Positions 1-11,746 of a stretch of DNA of 64,000 nucleotides are shown here, one piece after another. Within the stretch, counting starts at the first letter, position 1. Each line of letters opens with the position of its first letter. A program made the position numbers and the translations under genes. The stretch lies in contig JAJKFJ010022307.1 of the NCBI GenBank assembly GCA_027382625.1, forward strand, positions 1-64,000. Reading direction: 5' to 3'. Under the pieces are notes generated by a model that saw only the letters and a list, made by a program, of their open reading frames with translations, made no database searches and was not told where the DNA came from. Origin of the DNA: Tetmemena sp. SeJ-2015. Taxonomy: Eukaryota > Ciliophora > Spirotrichea > Sporadotrichida > Oxytrichidae.

Positions 1-960
1 GAGCTAGTCGTTTTTTTCATCTTGCGGGGTGTCTTATCGATAAATGATTCCCTGATTCGCCTTCTTAAAGGGGAAAGGAATCACATAAGAAAATTTCCGG
101 GCACGAGGGCAACTAACTAGCTTACTGCTTTTTCTCACGGGACCTCGTTTTTAGGGGAAAGGGATAAAAAGGTCCCAGGGTTTGGGGTTTTTTCAAAAGA
201 TCTCAAAAAAGAAAAATTTAAATGAAAAATTTTGAACCGTCAGACAACTGTCATAGACTTCAACAGAGTTGTAAGAAGAAAAAACATTGGGGGAAGCTCG
301 GTGAAAGGGGAACGGGCAGGCATTTCCCCAAAAGAGACAGATTTGGGGTAAAACGGTTCATTTTGCAGGGGGAAAAAAACTTTGGTTATGTTTGAAATTT
401 CCCCCCTTGGGAATTTGCAAATAGGGAAACCAAAAGGAATTTAACTAGTTGAAAGTGAAGATGATGAATAAATTTTCCCCAAAAAGAAATTGTAAGATAA
501 AAAAAATTAAAAACCTTTTGGGAAAAATTTTGGGGTTAAACAAAGTAAAAAATCAAGCAACCAAAAAACAACCCTCAGTTTCTGAGATAGGGAAGCATTT
601 TAAAGGTTTAAAATTTCAAAGAAATTTGGGGACAGCCCGTCAAGGTCACCTTTCGAGAAGATTTTTAGATTGCCTTTTTGGGGGTTTTTAAATTTTAGCA
701 TGATTATAAGAAAAAAATTTAAAAAAATTTAATTTTTAACAAACCCTTTTTCCCCTTTCTTATCATATTAGGGGGTTTTTTGGGGTTTTAAATTAACCAA
801 AGGATAGAAAAGGGTTTTGGGTAGTTGTAAGTGATAGGAAATACGCAGTCCTCGTAGTCTATAAACTCTTAAAAATTTATTGCGAGTTAGCCAGAACCTA
901 TTCTATAAGTAATTGGCTTGGGATAAGTGTCAACTGGGGTCAGAGAGGAGACGTAGCACA
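1..960. other. Homopolymer-damaged, non-coding stretch
   Basis: This stretch is full of expanded runs of G, T, A and C (for example around 180-240, 360-420 and 770-810) unlike the rest of the window. No frame reads as protein under either genetic code; the short open frame at 449-691 is Lys/Gly-rich nonsense made by the homopolymers. I see no RNA gene or repeat boundary. It looks like low-quality consensus or a damaged copy of neighbouring sequence. Confidence 0.55.
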
Positions 961-1121
961 GATAAATTACATCATAATTAATTAATAAAGGAGAGTAACA
1001 TAAAAATCGACTGTAGCTACTTTTCCACCAAAACTACCTTGCAAATAGACATGCACTACGGTTTCATTTAAGGTTATGTCGTTTGTTTGAAAGGAAAAGT
1101 ATCTTCCTGTAGCGTTAAAAT

Positions 1122-4100
1122 TCATATAAGGTAAAAGCGATATACTTTGAGAGGCGTTATACCAGGCAGTCTATTATATTTTATTTTCCATACGAATGGG
1201 CCGCATCTTCCCAGAGTTAGCTCTCCAAAGTCAGAATAGTTTAGATAAATTTAATTATGATACCAGGTAGGACGAGTGATGTTGTACTAGTACGCTCCAA
1301 GTAAACCTGAATTCGAAGTGTCTAGAACATTTTAATTACATGCTACAAGTATCTCTACGTTAAATGAGACCTGAACTTTATTTCCTTGGGTTAAAACACC
1401 CTCCAATACAACTGTTCTGTTGCCTCTTTAACCAATATCAGTAGTATAGACTCTAACAGTCTTTGTATTGTTGAAGAAAGTTGTGAATGGAGGAACAGTG
1501 ACCAAATCTGAGAGATAAATTGCGTAGTCAAAGTACTTGCAGAATGACGGGTTTGCAGTAAAATAAATAGTCCAAGAGAGGTAACTCAAATCTTGGTAGG
1601 GATCTGACGTTATATATTGTGTATCTGATGGAACAGTTGGGAAAATAGTGGCATGAGCACATAAGTCAGTTATATTCACTACCATTTGTTGAGTCTTGCA
1701 TACATTAGCTGCAAGGCATCCTTTGACATCTATCGTATATAACTTTGGAGGAAATGACTTGAAGGTGTATAAAATGAAGTTCTATGAGGAGTCATAGTTA
1801 AAGAGGCTTGTTGCGAGGACTGTGCTCGTATCAGTATCTGTAAAGGTGAAGGCGAAAGATAAATTAAAGAGCAAGCAGGCATGGAGCTCAGCCAGTTTGC
1901 TTGATAGATATAGTGAGTGCTTGCTGTTGAATTCATGATGTCGTATTCTCCAACATAGCCAATAGGACTATCAGTTATTGAGGCACATCTGCAATCTTAA
2001 TTATATGATTAAGAGTATGTTGAGATTTGAGGGCAGTAAGTCCCAAGAAGAGTAGTGAACTGGTTATTGAGTTAAGTCAGAGTGGAATCAAAGATGTTAT
2101 AACTGGTTGTGATTGCTGATGGGGAATTAACTCTGTTTAAAGTACAGTCCACTTCATAGTTGATGTAGAAAGATGTCTCTCCATATATTTAACCATAAAT
2201 GAAAAATATGCATAATTTGAATTTATATTGCAGGGTTAACGTAGTAGCCCCTGACTCTCACCTAGTAATTATCATAAGCTGGAGCTGCTAAATAGATCGA
2301 GTCACTCCAAATCTTAATTGTAGATTTACATTATGGATATTTTTGCTTTTCAAAAAATGAAGAATAAAATGTAAGATTAAATACTTTAATTTAAGTTGTA
2401 GAGTTAGCAGAGAAGTATGTGATTGAAGAATCAAGTGAGTTCCCAGAAGCGTCAACCAGATATAGTAGAAAATTTAATTAAAATCGTGGCAGTTGAAATT
2501 ACTCAAACAGCCCTTGATCTGCAGCTTGTTAGATAAAAAATCAAAATTAATGAGTTTCTTCTATAAATATCGCCTCAGCACCTCTAAGCAACGAGATATG
2601 ATTCATTGAGTCAATTTAATTTTTCATTTTAAATTATTACAAACTTTTGTCGCTTACAACTCTTGGCAGAGATCACTTATACAAAAGTTGCAAGGATATT
2701 AAAATTTTAGAATATGAAATTGAATCGAATGGTGTAATTATTATATAAATTGAACACCCTTTAAGTGTCACTGATTTTTTTCCATTTTAAATTTAATATA
2801 GAAATATTAATTTTTTTCATTTTCCATTAAATTCTCAGCTATAATATTAAGCGGGTTGACAAGAAAATCCGACACTTGCTGAATTGAAGGTGGGTATGGT
2901 AAAGAATAGTGCAGCTGAATAAAAATTAGAATTGAGGTAATAGATTTTATTGGGTATTGAAGAAGCCGGAATTGGAGCAGCAGAATTGCATGGATTTGTA
3001 ATTGTTACTGTGAACTCAATATAAGTAGTAAAGGTCAAAGGGCTATCTGCACCAATATTTATAAACTTAATACTTAATAATTCAATGATCAAATTTATTT
3101 GAATGAGCCTGATTGTTAAAAATATGAAAAGTTCTGACTCCAGCATCTTGCCACCTAGTTGTCGACACATAAATAAATTATTTATTCTTAAATGGTCCTG
3201 ATACTCGTGTTAATAGTGAAGTAAGGAGACCCATTGGAAACCCCAAACTTTAATAAAATAATAATTTGGGGGCAAAATTTCCCAAAATACTAACCCCCAA
3301 ACAAAAAAACTTTTTGTCCCCGATTTGCCAAAAACTAAATAATAAAAACAAAATTTTTAAAGGGGGATTTTTTAAAAAAAAAGAATTATAATTAAAAATA
3401 GGGGAAAATTTTTTTTAAATTATAACCTTTACTTTTAAAATTAAAACATTTGATAGAAAAAGGAATTTTAAAAGCCCCTTTTTTTTTTTTTTAATTTTTC
3501 CTACTTAACAAATTTTAAAAGAAAAAATTAATTATGATTTCGTTCCGATCTCTGCATTCTATAATTTATTTTACATCTTTGCATCATCTTTTAACCTTAA
3601 ACTGAGATTGCTCAATTTATATTGGGATGGCAATTTCTTCTATTTGTGTATTGTGTTTAGAATATCTGTAGGATTGAATTCACGAGTTGATGGAATTTGA
3701 GATGCTGATTGTCTTCTTGTCAGAAATTTAACTAAATTTCGTCGATAAAATTATTATTCCATCTGGGATTTGTCCCTATAAACCAATCCCTACTGTAAAA
3801 TAAGAAAATTATAATTTAATATATCTTACCCTTGATTAACTCTTCATCCTATAATTGCTACATAGAAGGATCATAAGCAGAATATTAAATAATCAGAGCT
3901 GGACCTGAGAGACTGTCCAAAGTTTTAGTTCTAAATATGTTGGACTCTTGAGAACCTTCCATACCATAGTTCTTTGATAGGCAAACGTGAAAGTTAAGAA
4001 TTATAAGATAGGAGTGATTTTTTATTGCCATCTTTTAGTGCGAATTAATACATAATTGGAATAATTCCTACTATAAATTAGTTAAGGATTAAATTAAATT

Positions 4101-6110
4101 TGAGATTGGTTAAAGTAGAAACTTTTTGGCAGTTTAAATAATTTAAAACTTGTCTATTTACAGCTTGTTCGATATCTAATCAAGTGTTAATATTGAGTTT
4201 CCTCTTAAATTATTGCTTCAGCATCTCTCAGAAGCGAGATATTAAGCTCATAACTTCCCAAACTTCAAATTTCTACCTTCTGTAATATTGAATCATTCAA
4301 TACTTTTGAACTGAGCATCCCAAAAAATTGCAAGGACAAAAAGCTCTTAAAATTATAAAGTGAATCAAATGGAATTATCACTATTTAGATTGGAGATAGT
4401 TCACTTCCGCTGATGTTATCAATTTCATTTTGAATCCTAAGCTTATATTTATAAATGAGATTCACTTATATTTTTAATTGAGGAGCTATTTTAATATATT
4501 ATATTCCCTTGGTTCCCTGCCCTAGTGTATAAGTTTAATCGCTGACATCTGTTGTAGTAAAATAGCATAATAATCTCTTTGGTTTGTCATTAGTAGAGAG
4601 TGATTCTTTTTTATTTCTATTTTGGTCCTCCACTACTAAAATCTAAAGTATTAAATACACTTCCTAAAGCTCGAATCTTTTCAAAATTTAAGTTAAGGTA
4701 ATAACCCATCCTTTTAATCTTTAGTCTTTTGAAATCAATATTTTAGAAAAAAAAGTTGTTTGATAGAAATTAAATATGTTTCTAAAGAGATTTAGAAGGT
4801 TTAATTTTATTTATATCTATAACTTAAAAATTTTTTTCCAGTTTCCCCCTCGGGTTTATTTCCAAAAATTGGGAAAATTTTTTAACTAATTAATTTTTAA
4901 ATTATAATATTGATTTTTTTTGATGCTGATTTTTTAAAGAGCTAATTATTGCCCGTCTAATCTAAATTTTTAAAATTTTTAAATAAAAAAAATAAGACTT
5001 TAATTAGCTGTAAGAGTGAATAATTTATTAAGTTGTTTCATAAAAATATTTTTAAGAGAAGTTTCAATAGAAATTTATTATAAAGATTTAATATTTTTTG
5101 TTTATTAAACTTTAAAGTTCATTATAATTATTATACTAAAGTTTGGGATAAAAGTATAGACGTTTTTATTGAGTCATTGCCAATTTCCAATAGTAAAACA
5201 AAATTTTAAAAAATAATCCTTTTTCATTTCTCGATGTGAAATCTGTTTACTATCATTATAAATAGGTCAGCTAAGGGCAATGACTCCCAAAACTGTAAAA
5301 AGGAAAAGCAACTTTTAGAGTGAAGGCATTTTTAATACATATGATAATCAAATTAAAATTGATAATTTGTTATAGTAATAAATTGAATTTCAAATTTGTG
5401 GAAGTTTAAATGGCTCCTACTCTGCCTAATTTTACTATTGTTAGGAAAACCAATTACAAATTAATTTAAGTTTCTTATTTCATCATCTGCAGCATTTTTC
5501 AGCAATAAGATAAGTTGATCTCACTCTCGAAATGTCTCTTTTAACAATAAAAAGAGCAATCCCAAGAAAAAGGTACAAGGATAAATAAAATTTTTTAAAT
5601 TTATTGGTAATTAATTTAATAAAATTAGAGACACTCTAGTTAGGACTGATTTAATAAATTTAATTACTAATTTAAATATATAAACCACTAAATTCTCAGG
5701 TGTAATAAGTTAATTAAGGTTCTAAATTGTAAGCTCTAAGTTGATATCTAAATTTAATTTATTTTTAGACAAGTTCATATCTCTATAATATGGATGATCT
5801 GCAATCTTGAACGGCAGTTACTTTATTTTATTACTGTGAGTGTGCGAGATCCCGAGAAGGAGTCACTTATTTTAAATTAAAAAGCAAAATACAAAAGATA
5901 AATATAAAAATGATTGGTAAAAGGCAGTGATAGTCAAAGTGTATGTTCCTGCCAAGCTACAATTATTTATTTATCATCAGTCTAGAGAGTTACAGTACCA
6001 GTTGTTGAATCAAATGAGAAGACTCCACTGCTGGGACATGCAGTTCCATTTGAGAACTAACAAGAGTATGTTGACAAATCAAATAAATATCATAAGAATA
6101 GATTCGAATG
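1122..6110 (-). CDS. Cadherin/Ig-like repeat surface protein, multi-exon, IES-interrupted, start not found
   Basis: Exons on the minus strand share a beta-sandwich vocabulary typical of ciliate cadg-like extracellular repeats. At 5950-6080 there is an exon with FSFDSTTGTVTLQTDD followed by LAGTYTLTITA in another frame; at 4490-4650 QTYTLGQGTKGIQYI; at 3700-4000 LDSLSGPALIIQYSAYDPS; at 2848-3060 a segment ending GFSCQPAQY; then VDASGNSLDSSITYFSANS from about 2459 downward. From 1980 to 1122 the frame is essentially continuous, with many TAA/TAG as Gln and several paired Cys, ending at TGA (1122-1124). A GT..AG intron of about 37 nt lies near 3795-3830. No signal peptide, start codon or membrane anchor could be placed, and exon borders between 3060 and 6100 are approximate. 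The exact role is unknown; adhesion or surface coat is an inference from the fold type. Confidence 0.5.
2464..2843. other. IES, 380 bp, pointer ATAT; equals repeat copy A
   Basis: ATAT at 2460-2463 and ATAT at 2844-2847 flank the segment. On the minus strand, removing it joins ..CAACCCGCTTAATAT to CTGGTTGACGC.. and gives SCQPAQYLVDASGNSLDSS in one frame, which is a coherent cadg-type strand; left in place the frame stops at a TGA just inside. There is no GT..AG alternative at these edges. The body is one member of a dispersed repeat family (copies near 4090-4480, 5380-5720 and 32307-32717). Confidence 0.7.
3230..3515. other. Homopolymer-rich damaged segment
   Basis: Expanded runs of A, T, G and C (for example poly-T at 3480-3492) with the same look as 1-960. 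No coding potential seen; it interrupts the minus-strand surface-protein gene. Possibly degraded consensus. Confidence 0.45.
4090..4480. repeat. Dispersed repeat, copy C
   Basis: Shares with copies A and B the ordered landmarks AGCTTGTTCGATATCTAATC (about 4162), then TTATTGCTTCAGCATCTCTC, an AGCGAGATAT core, a GCAAGGA..AAAATT segment, TGAATCRAATGG, and a TTCATTTT motif. Divergence from A and B is high (many substitutions and small gaps), so it is an old copy. It lies between exons of the minus-strand surface-protein gene, so it is probably also an eliminated or intronic segment; its edges were not resolved. Confidence 0.55.
5380..5720. repeat. Dispersed repeat, copy D (degenerate)
   Basis: Weak version of the same family: GTGGAAGTTTAAATGG near 5399, TTTCTTATTTCATCATCTGC near 5471, AGCAATAAGATA, ACAAGGATAAATAAAATTTT, GACTGATTTAATAAATTTAA and a closing TAAATTCTCAGGTGTAATAA. 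The order of landmarks matches copies A-C but identity is low. Confidence 0.35.
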
Positions 6111-6433
6111 CATTATGGTTTGAGTAAATAGATAATAGTCTTACAAAAGCACAGCTAGTATATAAGTAAATGATGACTTCATTATATCCAACCTATTCAT
6201 CTAAATACACTATAGCACACGCTAAAATTAAAAATCTTTTTTTTCCTCGAAAATCTTCCTATTTAAATTCTATTTCTGATTCAATATAAAAAATATAAAT
6301 TATAAAAAAGCTTAAATAGTATAAAATATTCGATATAAGGATCTATTTTAATTTAAGTTTATTTTGTGGATATATTACTGACAATTATAGAGTGTGTTTA
6401 AAATGAAGTGTCTGAATTAAATAGTTTATTAAG

Positions 6434-8322
6434 AATGCTAAATACTACTAAATCACTCGCCAGAAGAATCACTCCTCAGGTCTCTCACCCCCTAGCTACT
6501 CAAGTCTAAGAGTTAGCTCCATTACCAACAAACATGGAGCAAAGCCTTTATTAGAGATGTATGCTACAAAAGTAGATCACCTCCTTCTCATCTTCTCAAA
6601 GATCCTTCACTATTATCTACTTTTAAATATAAAAATAAGAAGCTGCTTTCCTTTATTCTTAAAGCAAATATTTGTATAATTTAAATATTTATATCATTTT
6701 ACTTTAAATTAAGTAAAAGGAATTTATATAAATTAGAATATATTAAGTTCATATTAAATTATATCTTTTATAGCAATAGTTTTGGGTAGAAAATGTAAAT
6801 GAGAGATTTCAACTCCCAATCATATTTATAATAAATCTGAAATGGAGGCCTAAGTAGATCCAAAACTCTCTTTCTCTTCAAATCAATAAATATGTCTTTG
6901 TAAATCACTGGAAGTATAAGACTGAAGAAGATTTCTTAAAGGTGAAGGAAAGATTGTAAAAGCCATTCATGCCCAAAATAAAGCAAATGGTTGCAAAGAA
7001 GAATGAAATAGAAGATGGAAACCAAAAGTTTATCCAAAAAAGAGAGAAGGAACTCCACACATCACAAGTTTTCTTGATCAGGCACATGATGAGCGAGCAG
7101 AACTACCATGTAGTAAACATGCTTAATGGAATCAAAGTCCCCTCACTCTATCACATCCTATCAAGTGAGTAGCAAAGTTAGAGTGTGTGTGATAGAGTTC
7201 AGAAGTGGAATTAAGAAAATCTATATTTTTATCCTGGAAAGAGCTTCGATCTTTTCACTCTGGGTGACTGGCTGGACGTGCAAGGAGCTGGTTAGATTCT
7301 AGATGCTCATCTTTATGAACCGGCTATTCCCTCTTAGTTAGCTAATATTTTTTACTAACCCTGAGCAAATGCTTAGTAAGCATGATTTTCACACAGTTTT
7401 CATATCTCCTATGAGAAGGACTATGGAGACCACTTACAATCTTTTCAAGAATCACCCAAACTTCCACAAAATTCAGTTTATAAAAGTTTGTTGTGCACCC
7501 TCACATGATAGAGCGATTGCATGTTGCGGCAGATATTCCCATGAACAGAAGATATATTTATTTAAGCCTAAAGGAGATGATTGATGAGTGTTAATCAATG
7601 TTTCCTAATCTGAAACTGCATGATGTTTCTTATTTAAATGGGGAAGTGAACAAGTCACATGATACGCACATGAGTGAATTATTGATAGCCTTGAATTTGA
7701 AAAACTAGATTTCTTAAAACCACGTGCATGGCTTTGACTTGGAGGACGAGTCTTGGTTCTTAAACACTCACTACGACAGAAAGTTCTTGCTTGAATTTGC
7801 CAATAACTTGATCCTTTGGCTGAGACACCATTCACTATATGTTGAAGATTATATCAACATGGAGGCCTATGCAAAGCTAAAGGAACCTCGGTTACAAAAC
7901 ATGCAGCCCTTGCCACTACCTCTCAGGAAAAACTAAGATACCTACACAAAAGTTGAAGATATATTTCTTTTCACAAAACTGTTCCTGAAGAAGGTGCCTT
8001 CAGAGGAAGTAATGCTTCACATGATCTGCGAGAAGTACCCGTTGGCTCTTGAGAGCTAGGCTTGCACACTCATCCGAAGTCTGAATGCTTTAGAAGACGT
8101 GGAAGATTACGTGGAGCATCAGCAAGTCCCTAAGGATTAGAAAGTGGGAGTAGTCGGTCACAATGCTTAAAAATATATTAGCTTTCTTTAGAATTCACCT
8201 CGCCAAGGAATTCTTACTTGGGAGTGATGAGCAAAACGCTGAGGCATTCATTCCTAATGAGATAGCTATCAACTTAACTAACGCAGAAATCTACCCTCAT
8301 CCTGACTTTAAGATTAATCTTT
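6434..8322 (+). CDS. Histidine phosphatase superfamily (phosphoglycerate-mutase-like) protein
   Basis: The C-terminal two thirds carries the histidine phosphatase signature: FLIRHMMSEQN (about 7066-7105) supplies the catalytic RHxxxxxN motif, ISPMRRTMETTY the second Arg, a VHPHMIER strand follows, and VGVVGHNAFF supplies the second catalytic His. The last residues FKINL end at TGA (8320-8322). A 40-nt GT..AG intron (7337-7376, branch-like ACTAAC) joins EPAIPS to YKHDFHT. Two frame breaks are repaired by removing short pointer-flanked segments (7480-7489 and 8169-8184). The start at 6434 opens a long frame MLNTTKSLARR...; the part 6625-6780 is very AT-rich and may itself be an intron or IES, so the N-terminus is uncertain. 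Substrate unknown; these enzymes remove phosphate from sugars, nucleotides or proteins. Confidence 0.75.
7480..7489. other. IES, 10 bp, pointer AGTTT
   Basis: AGTTT occurs at 7475-7479 and 7485-7489. Removing ATAAAAGTTT gives KIQFVVHPHMIERLHVAAD in one frame, the expected strand-plus-motif of a histidine phosphatase; left in, the following 70 codons fall into the wrong frame. A sequencing duplication is the alternative. Confidence 0.6.
8169..8184. other. IES, 16 bp, pointer GCTT
   Basis: GCTT at 8165-8168 and 8181-8184. Removal joins VGVVGHN to AFFRIHLAKEFLLGSDE, rebuilding the catalytic-His motif and restoring the frame that runs to the TGA at 8320. The removed body is all A/T, as expected for an IES. 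Confidence 0.65.
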
Positions 8323-8472
8323 GAACAAAATAACTATAGACTTTTGTTAAACCTATAGAACACTGATTTATTGATAAATATTTCATTTCAATTTAAATGA
8401 ATTGTATATTATATAACTAAAGTTTCTAGATCAAGATCAGATAATGAAATAAATGCACAAGGTATGTTCATA

Positions 8473-11400
8473 TCAGTTTGGGCTTTTTAGAAAGCCAATC
8501 TATTAAATTAAGATTCTAGCACTTGCTTAGCATCTAATCAAGAACCTCATAATTGTCTTCTTCATTTAAAAAGATTGATTGAATTTCCTTTGGAGGTTAA
8601 TTTATTTCTCAACACTATGAATCTGTGATTGATGAAGCTCTATACTTAAATATAATTATACCTTAGCCACTACTTATTCATAGAATACCTGTTCTTCAAA
8701 TTCCTGATTTCTGGCAAATCTATTTTCAGTGTTCTGCCTCATTATGTCTCTCCTGAATTCTCTATTAAGCTTGGACATTTTAAACAATCTTAAAATTATA
8801 TATTCGCATGAAATAAGCGAGAGTGTATTGATTTCGAGACTGCTTAATTTACTCGTTGTTATACTTTAACTCTTTAGTGGCTTTATTATACTAAATCTGA
8901 ACACTAATAAAAATAAACATAGTTGTTTAGGATAGGGACCTCTGGTTATACTTTGTACACTTAAAAATAAGAAGAATATTTATTCTTGCATCTGATTTTT
9001 AAGAGTGGCTTCTCTCTGAGCTATATAAGATTCCAGTTTGATCTGATCTTATTTCTATTTGAGAAGTAAATCATTGGAGATTAAATACTCAAACCCTATC
9101 TTTTAGGTGTTAAGAATATAGAAGTCTTTAAATTTCCTATTCTTCGTTGACACAATCTTTTCGTAAGCCTCTCCTAGCTTCTAACTATTTTATAATTTTT
9201 GAATTACAAAATCAGCTATACGTTAGAAGTCAACCTGAGATTTGTACATCTGAGGAACTAAAATATGTAGAGGGAGCTGATCAAAGGCACTAAAGTAAAA
9301 TTTAATTTTAAATAGTCCTCTCGGACGCACACATTTTGAAACATAGTGATGAGTCCACCATAATCCTTGTAAGAGAATATAACCTGGTCGTTGCTTTCAT
9401 TTTTGAATGAACTCACAATAGCGCAGTTGTTGCTGACATCTGTCATCTGGAAATCTGCAAATATCTGGTCGTAGTTAAAATTAAACTACTTATCATAAAT
9501 GGAGGTATTATCAACTGACCTGTACACAGCATCCAAATGCACTTTCTTCCTTCTCAAACTTTAAGTGATGAACTTTATTTTTGAGTCATCATTCAAGTTG
9601 GTGAATAAAGCAATTTGAAAGTCCTGAGCTAGTAGGTTCAATCCTTGCACTGTATTTTTCCTGATTCTCAGAGTAAGAATGTTTTCTGGTGATTTAGTGA
9701 ACTCCCCCATCATGTTATCAAACACCAAAATTAGCAATGGACTCTAGATCATGAAAGCTCTCCTTGAGAAATGAATTCTTTTTGTGAAGGTCTTATAGGC
9801 CTTGCGGTGTTTAAGGATTCATATGTGATTATTTCTAATGCTGCTTGATAAGCTAGTTTTGCATTTAAATGTTCTTTAGAGTAATCTTCTTTAACTTCTA
9901 CTAATTTGTGGTCTCTAAGCTCATGGCTACACTTGGCTTATTTTTCATTTAAGGGGTGTAAATATTTTAAACTTATTCATTTAATATGAATGAATAAATA
10001 TCCCATTTTCATTTTAGAAATTTAGCTTAGCTTGGTTGGAGAGTTTTCAAATGATGGATTCAGATTATGTTTGATAAATCTAATATCTTATAAGATATAA
10101 GTAATCACAATTGAAATATTTTATCAGAAAGTGCTTCAGGTTTGACACTTTTACGAATCTAGAGAAAGGAAATAGCTGAATCATTGATATTCAGGATACT
10201 TTTATTATTGAGATTGTTCTTGTGGTAAACTATCTGCCCTCCTCCGAAAGACCTTTAAACTTTAGGGATGGTGGATTAACTTTTAAGATTTAGAGATTTG
10301 TATTTGGTTCTATCCCTGTCTATTTCAGAAGGTTCTGTCGTATACTTGGTGTTATTTAAAGTACTGAATGTGTCGCTAATAACCTCAGACCTGTTTACTA
10401 AGATGGGTGATCTTCTGTCGTTCTAAGCCTGGCTGTTTTAGTTCCTGTTCCTTATGAAAGGCATCTGGTACTCACTTACTCCATTAGCAGAAATCCTAAG
10501 CTCAGAGGTCTCTGGGGACTTACTCCCACTGGTTATCAGCATCTCCCTCCTTACTCTCTCTTTTTGTTGAACAAGCGCTATCAGTTTCTCTCTAAGAGGA
10601 GTTTCAAACTACTGAAAAGGCTTCTTCTTGTAGATCTCGTTAGTAGACACGTTGAAGCTTTCTGAATTCTATTGCTGTTGCTTTTAAGCTGACTTCATAG
10701 TAAGTATTTGGGAAATATCAAGGCGAGATTTAAATAAACAGTTGAAGACCGTTCATTATCATCTATGAAAGATTTCTTTCTCTAATGGATAACTCTAATT
10801 CGTTTGGAAGACTTCTGGTGTGACTTTTCTTACTGGTAGCGGTAGTTCTGCTGCTGATTAACTTTCTACTGGTATATTTGCTGTATCTCCTCCTTATAGT
10901 CCTCAAGTGAAGATCATATATTTGTATAATATTATATAGAGAAGAGTTGGATTTATCCCTCAGCAGCATTACAGTTTCGCTAGTTCTGTCTGTAGTTTTC
11001 TTTGAGGTTATGAGTTGATCCTGCACCTGATTTTGAATAGTGATAGCGTTACCGTTGTTTCGAAACGAATCGAAATTATTATAGTAGAAGTCCCTCACCA
11101 CTTAGTTGTTCCCTCCCCTTTGTGCGTTTAAAATGTTGAGTGTAGATGGAGGCTAAGGCTTTTAAATTAAATGTTTTCTAGTACGTTAGATGCTAGATAC
11201 TGCTTAAAATTTTCATGGCTCTTCTCCTTTATCTCTGACTTTGAGGACTTGAACTTATCGGTAACTGAGGAGAATTTATTATTTATGTCTGGTAAATACG
11301 GAGACTTCTCCACCTGCATAGATACAATAAAAAAACCTACTAAGATTGTCTGTTTAGGTCCTCTCGCTGCTTCTTTGCAGTTTTGGAGATTATTTGAGAG

Positions 11401-11565
11401 ATGTTGCTTGCATATTTAGTTTCTTAAGAGTTCTCTGTGAAGATTCTTTTCCGAGAGGGAGTCAGATTATAGCTGAGGGCGGGAGAAGACTTTCTTCAGG
11501 ATGACTGGTTGGAGGTTTCTGAGACCAGAAGAAACTTTGGGTTTCAAAATTTACGACGAGTCCAT
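8473..11565 (-). CDS. Disordered protein with degenerate FCP1/NIF-type HAD phosphatase domain
   Basis: Start ATG at 11563-11565; end TGA at 8473-8475. The N-terminal half (11565-10130) is low-complexity, Ser/Asn/Gln/Lys-rich, with phosphosite-like text and short GT..AG introns of about 26-45 nt (for example near 11175-11200 and 10690-10735). From about 9760 comes a HAD-like block: LLILVFDNMMGEF at the motif I position, NTVQGLNLLAQDFQIALFTN (motif II ..FT.), then VYRSVDN. Canonical FCP1/NIF motif I is DxDx(T/V); here the second Asp is Met, so catalysis is doubtful and a pseudophosphatase is likely. A 41-nt intron leads to QLPLHILVPQMYKSQVDFQ and a helical Lys/Gln-rich tail. The last 100 codons (8778-8473, MSKLNREFRRD..) could be a separate small gene. 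Exon structure is partly inferred. Confidence 0.5.
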
Positions 11566-11746
11566 TTTGATATTTTACTAACCTGTCTATTAAATTTATT
11601 TTCTCTCATTAGCATATGCTTGCGGTGTGCGCACTTTATTGCAATTGAAATTTGATATTAGGAATTTAATAGAGTGTGTGGGTACAGATATATAAACGAG
11701 CAGAAGAGAATTATCACTGAAATTCTAAACACCTAATTTGGCTACC

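Noticed and set aside
449..691. 80-aa Lys-rich open frame
   Set aside because: Lies in homopolymer-damaged sequence and has no protein-like composition.
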